Positions 12,870-59,290 are shown, counted from the first letter of the stretch. The stretch: 64,000 nt of DNA from Hydractinia symbiolongicarpus (GCF_029227915.1 NC_079886.1:18638501-18702500); one strand, 5' to 3'. The notes: generated by a model from the sequence alone, not told the origin. Translations and numbers: made by a program.

Positions 12870-13529
12870 AAAAAGTTAAAGTTCAAATGAATTGAATAAA
12901 TTAATAAACTGCACAGTTTGAAGTCATCGAGCGTGAGAGATACCTCTACTGCCATTGTATCCACTGTTGATGGAATCCATATTAAATTTTAGTTTATTTC
13001 TTGCAACGATTACACACTTCCTTCAGCGCTTCCAAAAGTTTATTCCTCTTAATCAGGTTATGTAGTTAACCGAAGGATTTTTTATTTTGCAATTCGTGTT
13101 TTGTAAACCAAATATAACGAAAAACGCTATGCAGAGGAGGTCCATAACGAGACATTTTTTCTTTTTGGAGACAAAGTAAAGTTCGAATAAATTGAATAAA
13201 CTGATAAATGTTGTGGAAAAACATCGTGGCATCGGGAAAAAAATATACGTTTGTTTTTCTGACATAGTTTGTTAGTATAATATTAAATATTGAGACAATG
13301 TACCGAAAGGAACACAGAATCTGTTAGCTGTTTCCATTATTGCCTTTAGCCGAAATAAATAAATAAATAACTGAAGTTAATTAATTATTGCGAATTCCGC
13401 GAATTTTATTCATATTTTCAAAAATTAATCTTCGCGGAATAAAATAAAAGTAGCTAGTTAGCAACGGCATAAAGTATCAGAAAAAAGCCCTGGCAACTAA
13501 GATGCCCTTTTATTTATCAAATTTGGTAG

Positions 13530-13740
13530 TTTTAAGGTCATGAAGTGTTGTGCATAAAATCAGAACACCTTGGGCCGCTGTTGCTGTCTTATCTGGAGTA
13601 AACTAATCATAAATGCTGGTTCTGTTGTGGTTACTTAAAAAACAACTGGTTCTCTGTTGGCTACTTTATAGTACTGGTGGTTCTCTGGTGGTTACTTGGA
13701 AATACTACTGGTTACTGCTGGTTACTACTGGTTTCTACTT
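13530..13740 (-). repeat. inverse copy of 11067-12120 flanks (empty-site copy)
   Basis: On the minus strand this stretch reads through the motifs taaccagcagta, gtaaccaacagagaacc-like, aagtaaccacaacagaac and gcacaac-cttcatgac in the order in which they occur at 11067-11137 and 12008-12110, without the 870-bp MITE. It therefore forms a large, diverged inverted duplication with that region. Confidence 0.65.
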
Positions 13741-15269
13741 TTTGTATTTACAAGAAATATCTTGTGTAATAAATAATTGCTGAAGCATATAGTACCAGAA
13801 AAAAAAATAACTTCAAAAGGCCTTAACAGAAAAGATGATGAATACAATAGGCAAAAGCCCTAATACAAGCCTCTGCGACTTCGAGAGGCTTCAGTATTTT
13901 TTTCAGCACTAGTTTAGTTTCAGGCCATTTCTTAAATAAAACTATGTCAGAGGTACAAAAAGCAACCGCTAAAAAAATTAAGAGTGCCATGGTGTACGAA
14001 AAATCGCACATGAAGTGAAATTTACAAGTGTGATGTGAATATTTGCAAGTGTGTTTTACACTTTAATTATTCTTTGTTTTCCATAACATATGTTATTTAA
14101 GCTGTATAGAAATGTTGTTTGAATACTAAGGAATCGTCTTCAAGATTGCTTCAATTCGTATAATATTTTATTTGAATTGATCTCTATACGATTTTAGAAA
14201 GTGAAATACAGACGTGGATCGTTTAAAAATCATAAAAACGACATCATAGAAAGCAAAGAGATCGATGTAGATCATTTAAACATCATGAAAACGGGATCGT
14301 AGATGGGGAAAAGATTGATGTAAATCGTGTAAAAATCATAAAACAGCATTGTAGAAAGCGAAAATATCGCTGTAGATCGTTTACATATCACAAAAGCTTT
14401 TTTCATCACTTTATAGCTAATATTTTAGAAAAAGAAAAATTTCACAAGTGCGAAAAAAGCGCTCATAAATTTTTTTACGAGTGTGCAGGCGAGTGCGCGT
14501 GCGATCGCACTTGTCTCAAGGAATGGCCTGTAGTTTTGAAATTTCTACACAAAGCCACAGCATTTTGAATATTCTCTCAAGAAAATTCCCTTGTTGTGAG
14601 CATGTCTCACTATAGTAACCACTAGTCACTGGCATTTTCAGCTACAGTGGTCACAACATTTGTTAGTATCATGTTGTCTACCTTCATGTGATGATCCTGT
14701 TATGGCCAATCATCTAGGGCATTGAGACAACAAAGTTTTAGTAGTCTTTATTGATTCTTATACGGTGCTCTTTGTTTGTGAAAATAAATAATTGTAAAAT
14801 TATGGAACAATATCACAGTGGGAATTGATTTAGCATTTTTTTTCTAAATTTTATCCCTTTTGGCCAAGTCGGCTCTGGTTACCCACACAGAAGTTTGAAC
14901 CGGTTACATATTTCTATCTGTTTCTAAGTTATTTGGCCTTAAAAAGTTGTAAGTGCAATTCATTGGCTTTACTAGACGTCCATCTAATGTAATAATGCTG
15001 TGACATAAATATCAAAATAACTAATTTATTGTTTATCTAATAGACATTATTTTTAGGGGAAAAAGTGTAATCCATTTTGCCTCTCACAAATGCACCAAAG
15101 TAATGTATATATTATAAGTGATAATAAAGATGTCAGAGACCTGTTAATTCTCCTTGTTGTTTTTACTCAATTTTTTATTATATAGTCATTAAACTTGTAG
15201 CTATCAACATGATATATTTCAATAATGCTATATGTAGCTCTGAAAATTTAGATAATGTATAAATTATAA
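13741..15269. other. intergenic DNA upstream of MIOS
   Basis: No gene is seen. It includes the 65-bp tandem repeat at 14206-14395, a partial repeat copy near 14868-14938 (ggttaccca ... agttatttggcc) related to the element at 16565-17226, and presumably the MIOS promoter and 5' UTR, which cannot be placed from sequence alone. Confidence 0.5.
14206..14395. repeat. tandem repeat, about 65-bp unit, three copies
   Basis: Three diverged units share the order gatcgttt-aaa-atcat-aaaa, cat-gtagaaagc-aa and gat-gatgtagatc. Confidence 0.7.
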
Positions 15270-50399
<35,130 letters not shown>

Positions 50400-50518
50400 C
50401 GCACTTTATATTGGTATTTTTTCAAAAATGCCGAATTATCCTACAGCACAACTCAAAAGGCAAATAGTTGCGTGGGTCGTCAGGAAAAATAAAGTTGAGA
50501 ATATATTTTGGAATTTGG

Positions 50519-50524
50519 AATAAA
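50519..50524 (+). terminator. candidate MIOS polyadenylation signal
   Basis: AATAAA 120 bp after the MIOS stop, with a second one (aaaataaag) about 30 bp earlier. This spacing is usual for a compact 3' UTR. Confidence 0.5.
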
Positions 50525-52635
50525 ATTTTGCTTTTGTTTCGTACCTAAATTATGTCCCTAAATTTTTGGTATTTTGGATTTTTAATATCTAGAACAAATC
50601 CTTCGGCTCCTTGCAGTCGCTTACGTTTTATCGAATTTAAATTACGTTCTCTCGTTATTTTAAAATTTTACCAAAGCATGCATTTCGAAAAAAAAAAGCT
50701 GTAAAAACACTAGTTCTAACTAAAACAAAATTTTTGTCTATAGCTCTTGTTGGCCATTCTCCCAAAAGATTTCCTTTGTAGGTTCCGAAGTCAATTTTAA
50801 CTCTTGTTTTTTTGGGGTTTTTTTTTGCATATCTTTCACTGAAATTTAGAGATGTGATTTTTTCTATTTTTTTTTTCACTTTTTCTTTATATCAGATTTT
50901 TATAAGTAACGAAATGTTCACATTTCAAAGATTTTTGTAAATACTCACTAGAGATTAGATATATTATGTTATACATGTTTAAATTTTTCTTTCCCTTATG
51001 TAAGCATGGAAAAAGCTTCAAACAGATATATATATAGTGTTTGTGTGAACATAGGGTGTTTTGCCCAAGTATTTGCCATTTTGACCCTCTCCCTCCCCCC
51101 TTCCCTTTCCCTTGTCTGTTCAAATTCGTTTTTGGCAATACCACGGTAGTAAGAAAAAAAAAGGAATCGAACATGCACAAAATAAATAGATCATTAATTT
51201 CGCAAAACTTCACAGGAACTTATTTTGCGAAAGATTTAATCCTGGGTGACTAGTAATAACAATATTGACGTAACAACTCTTGTTCTTTAAAACGCAATTG
51301 TACTTCTTTACTAATTTTTGTGACAGACGTACCTGTACTAAGCCACATGTTTTGATCAGTTTACGGCTCTATGAAGTGCTTTGTTGTTAAGAACTCAAAG
51401 TGGCGTTTAACACTGGGCCATACAGTTACTTGTGGCTTAACCCGGCGTACTAATTGATTGATCGATCAATTAGTTGGCAATTTCACGGGTATTTCCCCAA
51501 AACTAAGTATGGTAAGCGATTGTTTTAGCTTTAACCCAACCATGGTATCACGATGATTAAAGTATTTGTTCCATTTCTAAAGTTTCATTAATCAATAAAA
51601 TGCAACTAGGAAATTTGGAGAAGTATTTTAGGTTTTTTTATTTTTTTTAGATGGTAAGCCTAAAATTGTTTTTAGACCAAAGTCTTAAAATTTTAAGCGA
51701 TGCATTACAAACATTTGCAAACCCCCCACCCCACCCCAAAAATCCAACCTCGTCCCCAGGGTCTTGTGGCCCCTGAGCCGTTACTACGGAGAACTTCGTC
51801 AACAAGGCAAAATGCCCTGGGAACGAGATTGCCCAAAATCGTTTTGCAAAAATCCTTGATGACATTTCCTGTAGGAATTCAGTAAAATTCCATCCGTCTC
51901 ATTGTTCTTGTTTTTATTTTTTAACAATTTCCAGCCTGTCTCAAAAAAATTTTACTAGGTAACAGGCTGAATTTTTTTGAAAATAAAACATGAAAGTTAA
52001 GGTTGAGAAAACAAAACAGGAAATTACCATTAGAATAATTCAAAGTAAAATTGCCATCAGTACTTGGACCTGATATTCAATGCTTTTCGTAACGAAAAAA
52101 TTTATCGTATTTTGTCTTGCAGTCTTGTAGGTTGAAGAAGTATCTCTAAATATTCGTTTGCCAGGAAATTGCACAATAGAAATCTCAATTTAAATTTTTC
52201 TAACGACATTTTAAGCCTGGCTTGTTAATGAAGACGATAACGAAGACAATGACGGCGACCGACGACGACGATGATGATGATGATGATGATAATAAAGAAG
52301 ATGAAAAAAATGAAGAAGGAAGAGGGAAATTAACTTTTTTTTTCACTATTATGTTATTATATATTTCGTGTTTCAACACTTTTTTACATTTTGCTTTTTG
52401 GTCACAGGAAGTGTTGCTAGAAGAAAATCTGCTTTCAACGAACTTCACTAACTTAGAATCAGACACTAACCAGAATGTATCTATGGATTATAAAAGGAAG
52501 CCTGTAACAGGCAGGGTTTTAGTTGGTTTGTGAAGTAATGTAAAATGCCAAGGATTTACTATCTCTCTGAAAAGCCATAGTTTTTATTTTCGTACCAATG
52601 TTTTTAACAGGCCTCTAGAAAAATGGTTATATGGT
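50525..52635. other. intergenic DNA between convergent MIOS and Twist-like genes
   Basis: No gene is seen. It includes a pyrimidine-rich stretch near 51085-51115 and a GAC/GAT triplet run at 52254-52290; the latter creates an Asp-rich spurious frame. A tttatt at about 52583 is a candidate minus-strand polyadenylation signal for the Twist-like gene. Confidence 0.5.
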
Positions 52636-53196
52636 TTATGCTGTAATGTCAAGAAATGATTCTTTCACACCTGTGATATCTACCTTTCTGCTTGCGCCTG
52701 CATCGCGAAATAAATTATATCCGCGAAAATCGAGTTTTTTTTCTATGATGTAACACGCTGTTTTATTCGTGTGATATGAATCCTCCTCCATTCTCCACAC
52801 GCTAAAAGCATAACTTAATTGTCTGTTGAAAAAGTGAAAATCGTCTACGATGGGGTGCTCGTTCACTTCGTTGCACTGTAGAACTTGTCGTAGGAAAGTT
52901 ATATACATCGTGGTTAATCTCAAGGTTTGTATTTTAGACACTTTGTCTGATGGTAAAGTAGGGATAGTTTTTCTTAACGTGTTTAATGATTCGTTTAAGG
53001 CTTGAGTTCTTTGTCGTTCTCGCGAATTTGCGATAATTCTATGAGCGTTCTGGTAGCTGGATGGATACGCGACGTCCGCACGACTCGTGTTCTTCCCGTG
53101 TTTATATCGCTTTTTATCGTGTAAATCATCATTTGGGTGGTTTCGTTTTCGACGAGTTTCCGATGAAATGCAAAGTTGTTTTCGTCCTTGCATCAT
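52636..53196 (-). CDS. Twist-family bHLH transcription factor
   Basis: Single exon, 186 residues. An in-frame TGA directly precedes the ATG, which fixes the 5' limit unless an upstream exon is spliced in. The N-terminus is basic. The bHLH domain is residues 53-106: basic region with RERQRTQALNESL, then LRKTIPTLPSDKVSKIQTLRL, then helix 2 ending in YITFLRQVL. The RERQRTQ and IPTLPSDK-SKIQTL strings are the Twist signature. The C-terminal WR motif follows at about 127-136 (LSYAFSVWRM), which in the family supports transactivation. Twist proteins bind E-boxes as dimers and control mesoderm, entocodon or mesenchymal programmes in animals; the role here is inferred. Helix 2 is unusual (RLTTMYI where most Twists have KLAARYI), and the 45 residues after the WR motif match nothing I know. 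Low GC, like its neighbours. Confidence 0.92.
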   Translation of the reverse strand: MMQGRKQLCISSETRRKRNHPNDDLHDKKRYKHGKNTSRADVAYPSSYQNAHRIIANSRERQRTQALNESLNTLRKTIPTLPSDKVSKIQTLRLTTMYITFLRQVLQCNEVNEHPIVDDFHFFNRQLSYAFSVWRMEEDSYHTNKTACYIIEKKLDFRGYNLFRDAGASRKVDITGVKESFLDITA

Positions 53197-55850
53197 TCAA
53201 GGAAATCTAGTAAAATACAAAAAGAAAAGTTTACCATCAATAAGACGTCAAATCTCAACCTTGACATTCGCAAAGTGGTTTTTAAGAGTGAAGGAACATA
53301 AATGAACTTTTACGTCTGAAATTAATATCTTATTTTTAGCTCTATCACTTCCATAGAATTTACGGTGGACAAATGATATGACTATATGAAACTTCGCACA
53401 GTAAGTAATTAAAATTAACTGACAACTGATTTGCCATCAAAAAATCAATGTTGACGTCATCATTATTTTCTGACCTCATCATGTTTTCCAACAAATCCTT
53501 TTTACCATTTTTTGTCGTTTAAATATTTTTTAAAAAAAAGTATAATTAAATCCGAAAAGCTTTCTTATGAGATTCTATGGGTGACGTGTTTAGGGAAAAC
53601 TCCTACAAAACGTACAAAAACCCGTCACGCCTTGACAAAACAAGACACGACTGCGTAAACCATAATGCCGAGCGGTGCTATAGCATGTACATAACGTTTT
53701 AAAACGGGTTTTTTGGCAACAAATTTTTGTTAAATACAGCTATCATCCTGGAGATTCTAATAGAGTACAGTTTGGCTCGTCTTGGTTCGACTTAAAACGG
53801 TGTGCTGAGCCGTGGAGGTAAAAAAAAGGCCTCTCTCCTTTTATACTTCTATGGCTGAGTCGAGCTGAACAAAGGCGTACGGAAGATTTTATGAATTCAC
53901 TTTGGCACGGCACAGCTTATATAATGGACCTCGAATCCTTTAGAAAGGAAGCAACTGATAAGCAATATTCCAGCCTAAATTGGGTGAAAAATGTTAAAAA
54001 AGAGGAAAAAACGTAACAAAAAAGTGGACATTGAGCAAACTGTATATTTGAATGTAAGCAAAATTGCATTGAGCAAAATGCAAATTTGATCTTCCCAAGA
54101 AAATAATCAAATAGCAATGACTAAAGGAGAAGTGTTTTGCGTCACTGCGATCGAAAAAAAACGCCACCCTTTATGGAAACCCACCTTAAAGCCTGCACAA
54201 GACTTTAACAAAGAAAATGTTTCTCACTAGTACACCTGCTGTCTTCGTTCGTGTCTTCCTCTTCTTTAAGAGAACAGACAAAGTATATTCTTGTCTTTTT
54301 TCACAAAAATAACATGACGCGGGATCATTCAACCATTTATTAGCACCAGTGCTCACGACAGCTATACAGATTATAAATTTAAGATTTATAGGGAGTTATA
54401 ACCAGAAAGTAAACCAAAATACGTAAATAGACAACTTAGAACCGTGTGCCCTGGAAGTTTGTATGCAGAACAACAACATTTATGGTGTGTTGACCTTTTT
54501 TCACAACGGTCAGGTATGACGTAAAAGATGTCAAAAAACAAAAACAAGGAAAAATAATAATAAAAACTCTATAAATAAATAACTTCATACCCAGTATTTT
54601 TGATCTTTGCGTGTTATTATATCTCTATGCTAGGGGTGATTCTACATACTCGTGCATTCTTCTTGTTGTAACTTTCTTTCTAATAAACGGATAAACACAC
54701 CTTTCTAAATTTTTCATAACTCTTATTAGGAATTTTTTGCAACTATTTCTAATTTTAATGCCATTGCAATTCTGTCCATGTTTAGATGCCGAGAATCATG
54801 TTTCATTTGTATTTAAAATGTCTAAGATAAGGATTCCCCTAAAACTTTTAAAAAATCAGTTATCTCTAATTTAAATTGCTCGCATTCACATGCTTTTGTT
54901 TGCTTGCTGTTGTTTTTAATAGAACCTAACAGCAGTTAAAATAACATTACAGCCCATCGCAGCACTGCACTAGCAAAAACAGCCATCCTATATATTCCAT
55001 TAAAAATTGAATTGCTACTTCAATTTTAGTAAAAACGCAGGTCTTTGGCCGATATAGCTAACACGATCTCCTGATAGTTTTTGTGGCAAAGTTTGCCATA
55101 AAACTTTAAGAATTGCATTGTAACTTCGATTTAAATAAAAATACAGGATTCAAATTGTAGTTACCCTATCATTCTACAACAATCACCTAAAATTTTGTCT
55201 TGAAACTTCCAAAAATTAATCGGAAGCAAAATTTAACTCGAGGTGTAAGTTTCACTGATTACACACCGATGCTGATGTATTCAGATTGGATGCCTAATAT
55301 TCAGTGGAGGACTCGGAATGTCGTTATGGAGAAAGAAGGATGTAGTGTGGGTGAAGGGATGAACTACAAACAAGGATTTCATCACACACATACTTTATTT
55401 CTAATAAACTCTTTTCTGCTCAGATAGTGAAATTGATCCATGATAAAATCAAAGCTACCTGACTCAGCGTTAGTAGTGATTCATTATTATAGTCCTGAGT
55501 TAGAGCATATAGTTAACCTTTATTTAATTCTCTTGTTTAACTTTTCTACAGGAATAAGTGCGCATGTCCATTGTTCTTAATGCAAAATTACCTTACCTTA
55601 AATACCTCTGATAATCTTTAAGTCTTTGTAGACTTCGACTACATTAAAAATTCCAACTTTTGTTTCAAGTGCACTAAAAGTTAGGGCACGAGTAGCAGCA
55701 GAAGCATGTTGATTAATGTCAAATATGTTGTTGTAACAGCAACTCTGGTGACCTGGTAGGAAGGGCTCATCAGGAATAGTGCACAAGATTTATAGGTTTA
55801 TAAAAGACTTGACATTTCCCTCTAGAATGGTCACACAAATGTCTAGTGTG
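53197..55850. other. intergenic DNA upstream of the Twist-like gene
   Basis: No gene is seen. It should hold the Twist-like promoter. A 75-codon open frame at 55200-55427 resembles nothing recognised and has no start context or splice support. Confidence 0.45.
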
Positions 55851-55854
55851 TTAA

Positions 55855-56386
55855 GCTCTGGGGACACGAAAACAAATTTTCATGTGGTTGAAACAAAAAT
55901 ACCATTTGTTGCAACACATGAAAATGTTTCCGGGTGTCCCCTCGTTAAATTACTAGAATTTGCAACATTATTATTTATCCTAAAAGTTTTTGTTGCTGAA
56001 ACAAAAAAAAAACGTACAAGCAAGATGGCAGAAATTCAAAACGTGTGCAACCAAGCAAAAGCTTTCTGATGAAGAAAAACCTTCTAAATCTTTTTCTTTG
56101 AGCTCTTTAAACAAATTATGGTAATTTCCATCAATTTGTCGGCGAAGCAACCATGGTCTTGTTCAAATAGAGCACCTTGTGTGTCTTTTCGTTTCTTGTT
56201 TTTCATCAAGAAGAAGTGCTATTGATGCTATTACCGCATTTTTTTACAACCGCCATCTTTCTTTGTGTAGCTGCATGCATATTTGTTTCATAAACTAGCA
56301 TGCAACACAAGGAAAAAACCATGTGCTTGAAACAAAAAAAATTTTGGTTGCAATTGCATGAAAAATGTTTCCGTGTCCCCGAAGCC
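55855..56386. mobile_element. MITE flanked by TTAA (piggyBac-like)
   Basis: Left end gctctggggacacgaaaac, right end (inverted) ggcttcggggacacggaaac. Both are followed inward by tttcatg and then by gaaacaaaaa-type motifs. TTAA stands directly outside each end (55851-55854 and 56387-56390), as expected for piggyBac-type insertion. A third, internal copy of the end (gaaaatgtttccgggtgtcc) lies near 55920. An open frame of 96 codons starting upstream and running into it is a by-product. Confidence 0.65.
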
Positions 56387-56762
56387 TTAAAAAGTTAAAA
56401 CATGTCGCACAGAAAGTAAAATACCGAAATAAAATACCGAAATGCCTTGGCAGAACTACCATATACAGGTCATATAAAACTTTCCTTATATCAAATTAGT
56501 TATATATACATCATTGCACAAAGCTACAATCGAACTCCCCCTAAAAAAAAAATAGTTTAAAGGCTGTGTTCAAGGGCGGCGCCACAATTTCCAAAGTGGG
56601 GGGGGGGGTAGCCTGCAGGTTCTCTGATTGGCAGACACTTCTTTGCAGAAAATAAAAAACATTATTTAGCCCCTGGTGTTTCGATTCCTACTAGAATTGT
56701 GTAAACGCTCTGTTTTGCAAGTTTCAAACCATCTTCCCGTTTTCAAATACCGTATTTCCTCT

Positions 56763-56896
56763 AAAGAACGCCGCCCTCTAAAGAACGCCGCCCTCCAAAG
56801 AACGCCGCACTTCTATATGAAAATTTGTAATAAACGCCGCCCTCTAAAGAACGCCGCCCTCCAAAGAACGCCGCGCCTTAGATGCGGCGTTTATTA
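56763..56896. repeat. left subterminal repeats of the pogo element
   Basis: Cores at 56763, 56780 and 56797 (17-bp period), then 56829, 56846 and 56863, with an inverted core (gcggcgtttatta) at 56884. Direct repeats near transposon ends are usual binding sites for the transposase DNA-binding domain. Here they are far more GC-rich than the host DNA. Confidence 0.85.
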
Positions 56897-56939
56897 GAAA
56901 AAAAACCATTTTAATAGGGAAAGTAAAAAAAGTTGGTAT

Positions 56940-57467
56940 TTATATGAATTTGATCTGTTTTCTTTCACAAAATTCTTCTACATCTAATGACAAATACGAA
57001 TATTTAGTTTTACGCTTTAACAGTTCACCGTGAAGAATTTTAGCATGACTTTTGCTAGATGTAAAACAAATGAACTTTGCAGGTACACTCAAACCAATCT
57101 CTCGTTTTCGTTTCCCAGTAACTGTCGCATTTACATGATTATCTCCAATTTCAATAAAAAACGATATCAGCTTTGACAACGCTATTGGCAAATGTCCCAC
57201 TAAGGTTTCGTTGCCGTCCATGAGTTTGTACGTTCCAATTGCATTCTTGTCCAGTTCTTGAGCCTCTACCCTCTTGTCTTCTTTGCAAACCAAAGATTCT
57301 CCTATAATGGGTGTCCATATATTTTTATAAACATGATGTCCGCGAATATTTGTAGAGAATTTAATGATGAAATACATTTCAAATGTTTTAGGAATCACTC
57401 GAGCCATGTTCTTCTCAAATCTCTGACTTCCACGTGTAGCTATCATATATTTCTTATGAGCGTGCAA
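56940..57467 (-). CDS. HIRAN-domain-like protein carried by the pogo element
   Basis: Intact ORF of 175 residues inside the transposon, transcribed away from the transposase. The central part resembles the HIRAN domain: FSTNIRGHHVYKNIWTPIIG, then a conserved ELDKNAIGTYK, then ETLVGHLPIALSKLISFFIE. It is followed by a basic VTGKRKREIG-V-PAKF segment and a C-terminal helix with HGELLKRK. In HLTF and Rad5 relatives the HIRAN domain binds 3' ends of single-stranded DNA, and (D/Y)-KNAI plus VGHLP are its best conserved parts. No helicase or nuclease domain is attached. Similar stand-alone proteins are, as I recall, frequent in cnidarian and other invertebrate genomes. The start is uncertain: Met1 or Met21. 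A role in end handling or in the excision gap is inference. Host ownership is unlikely given the flanking TIRs. Confidence 0.7.
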   Translation of the reverse strand: MHAHKKYMIATRGSQRFEKNMARVIPKTFEMYFIIKFSTNIRGHHVYKNIWTPIIGESLVCKEDKRVEAQELDKNAIGTYKLMDGNETLVGHLPIALSKLISFFIEIGDNHVNATVTGKRKREIGLSVPAKFICFTSSKSHAKILHGELLKRKTKYSYLSLDVEEFCERKQIKFI

Positions 57468-57690
57468 TCAACGATTGATAAAAATAGAACTTTTTCTTAT
57501 AGAGAAAAAATTCTATTGAAAATCATTTTCCGCGCTTTTGATCTCGTCGAAAATAACACTCCCTTGGATTGTTAATAGTGTTTAAAGAAAAAGTTGACAC
57601 CAGTAAACAATACTACAAGATAATTGCTCCCAATCTGTATATATCAACCTTACACACTTTTATGTTTGTAAGTGAAAGTTCATTAGAAAA

Positions 57691-59105
57691 ATGTCGCACA
57701 ACGAGGAGAAGCAGTTAATATCCCATAAAGGGGAAAAAAGAAGAAGCTTTACCTTTGAATTTAAGACAACAGTTGTTGATCACGCAATTAGTACATCAAA
57801 TCGCGAAGCAGGAAGAAAGTACGGTGTCGATGAAAAAAGAGTAAGAGAATGGAGAGCGTGGAGAAGTTGAAACAAGGAGCAGCGAAAAGATTCAAACTAG
57901 AAGGAGGAGGTTGCAAAATCAAGAATCTTGATTTAGAAGAAGATCTGCTCGAATGGATACATGATAGGAGAGCTAATTCTTTGCGTGTTTCGAGAAAACT
58001 GATAATGAGAAAAGCAAAAGCAATGCACGATGAAAAAGCTGGAGATGACACTGTTGCAAAAAATAGTTTCCAGGCTAGTCGAGGTTGGTTGGAAAAGTTC
58101 ATGAAACGAAATTGTCTTTCATTACGTCGTAGAACGACAACAGTTTAAAAGGATCCAGCGTATCTTGTGGACAGGTTGGTGCAGTATGTAGTACATGTCC
58201 GCCGAATGTCAAAGAAATACCAATTCAACGCCGGTTCGATTCTTGCAATGGACGAGACTGCTGTTTGGGCGGATATGACAGCACCTACAACGGTGTCACA
58301 GCGTGGCAAACGAGAAATTATGCTTAAATCGACTGGTCATGAAAAGGTCAGAATTTCTGTATGCTTGACAGCAAAGGCAGACGGAAGTAAATTTAAACCA
58401 TTTATTGTTTTTGGTGGTGCAAAACGCGAATGCAAAGAACTAAATACTGAATTCAAAAATAAATGCGTAGTTGTGTCCTCAAAAAATGCATGGATGAACG
58501 AGGAACTCACCTTACACTATGTGCAAACAGTTTTAGGAAAGTTTTTCTTTAATCGACGCTTGTTAGCTTGGGATTCATTTGAATGCCACATGATGGATTC
58601 CGTGAAACAAGAATTGTCAAAAGGCAGAATTGAGAATGTCATAATTCCCGGTGGCTGCACTAAATATATACAGGCACCAGATGTCTCATGGAATAAACCA
58701 TTTAAGAGTCGGATGATCGATCTTTATAACGAATGGATGGTTGAAGGTGTTCAACAGTTCACAAAAGGAGGAAACCAGAAACCTCCATCGCGACGAAAGC
58801 TAGTGCAATGGGTTTTAGACGCATGGAATGGCTTGAGCACGGAAATGATTATCAAATCTTTCAAGTCGTGTGGTTTAAATTTAGCTCTTGATGGATCAGA
58901 GGATGGACAAATCCATTGTTTTAAAGAAGGATCGTCCTGTTCATCTGGTGCTACCTTAATGAAAAAAGCAACTGAGGCATTGGAAGAAGACCAATCTTCT
59001 GACAACCCATTTGAAATTTACGATTGTGATGTAAATGAAAGCTATGAGTCCTTTCATGTTATCGACGAAGACTCGGACGGAGATAGCGACATTGACATTG
59101 TTTAA
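57691..59105 (+). pseudogene. pogo/Tigger transposase, frameshifted and interrupted
   Basis: Three blocks are visible. Block 1 (57691 to about 57855) has a BrkDBD-type helix-turn-helix (FTFEFKTTVV, then DEKRVREWR). A one-base loss or two-base gain near 57850-57865 shifts the frame. Block 2 (to 58145) has the CENPB-type HTH (EEDLLEWIHDRRANSLRVS, then GWLEKFMKR). It stops at a TAA (58146-58148) where relatives commonly have Gln, so a C-to-T change is likely. Block 3 (58149-59105) is an open DDE_1 catalytic domain. Numbered from the Met at 58167, the acidic triad is D29 (MDET), D136 (WDSFECH) and D172 (APDVSWNKPFK), a DD35D spacing. The C-terminal tail is acidic. The transposase transfers strands at TIRs. 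This copy should not make full-length protein. Confidence 0.88.
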
Positions 59106-59202
59106 TAGACTTTTCATAGCTTAATTCTTTTGTTATCTATATTTAATCTTAAAGAAAATACTTAACGTCAACTTCTGCTTTTTGTCTCACTCATGGTTTT
59201 GT

Positions 59203-59290
59203 AATAAACGCCGCCCTCCAAAGAACGCCGCCCTCTAAAGAACGCCGCACCTAAAAATTGCATTTTGTAAAGAACGCCGCGGCGTTCTTT
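59203..59290. repeat. right subterminal repeats of the pogo element
   Basis: Cores of type aaagaacgccgc at about 59204 (taaacgccgc variant), 59220, 59237 and 59269, then the inverted core that is part of the right TIR. They have the same sequence family as the left array, fewer copies. Confidence 0.8.

Noticed and set aside
50655-51253. Several overlapping frames of 60-108 codons after MIOS
   Set aside because: Overlap on both strands, low complexity (Lys/Phe-rich) and no similarity to known families.
52222-52533. Open frame with an Asp run (plus) and Ser run (minus)
   Set aside because: Produced by a GAC/GAT microsatellite; no domain, splice or start support.
55779-56069. 96-codon open frame
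   Set aside because: It overlaps the TTAA-flanked MITE and its start is unrelated to any splice signal or domain.
57841-57870. A splice at gtaaga (57841) to rescue the transposase frame
   Set aside because: No acceptor at a workable distance restores the frame without losing conserved residues, and the later TAA at 58146 would remain; decay is simpler.
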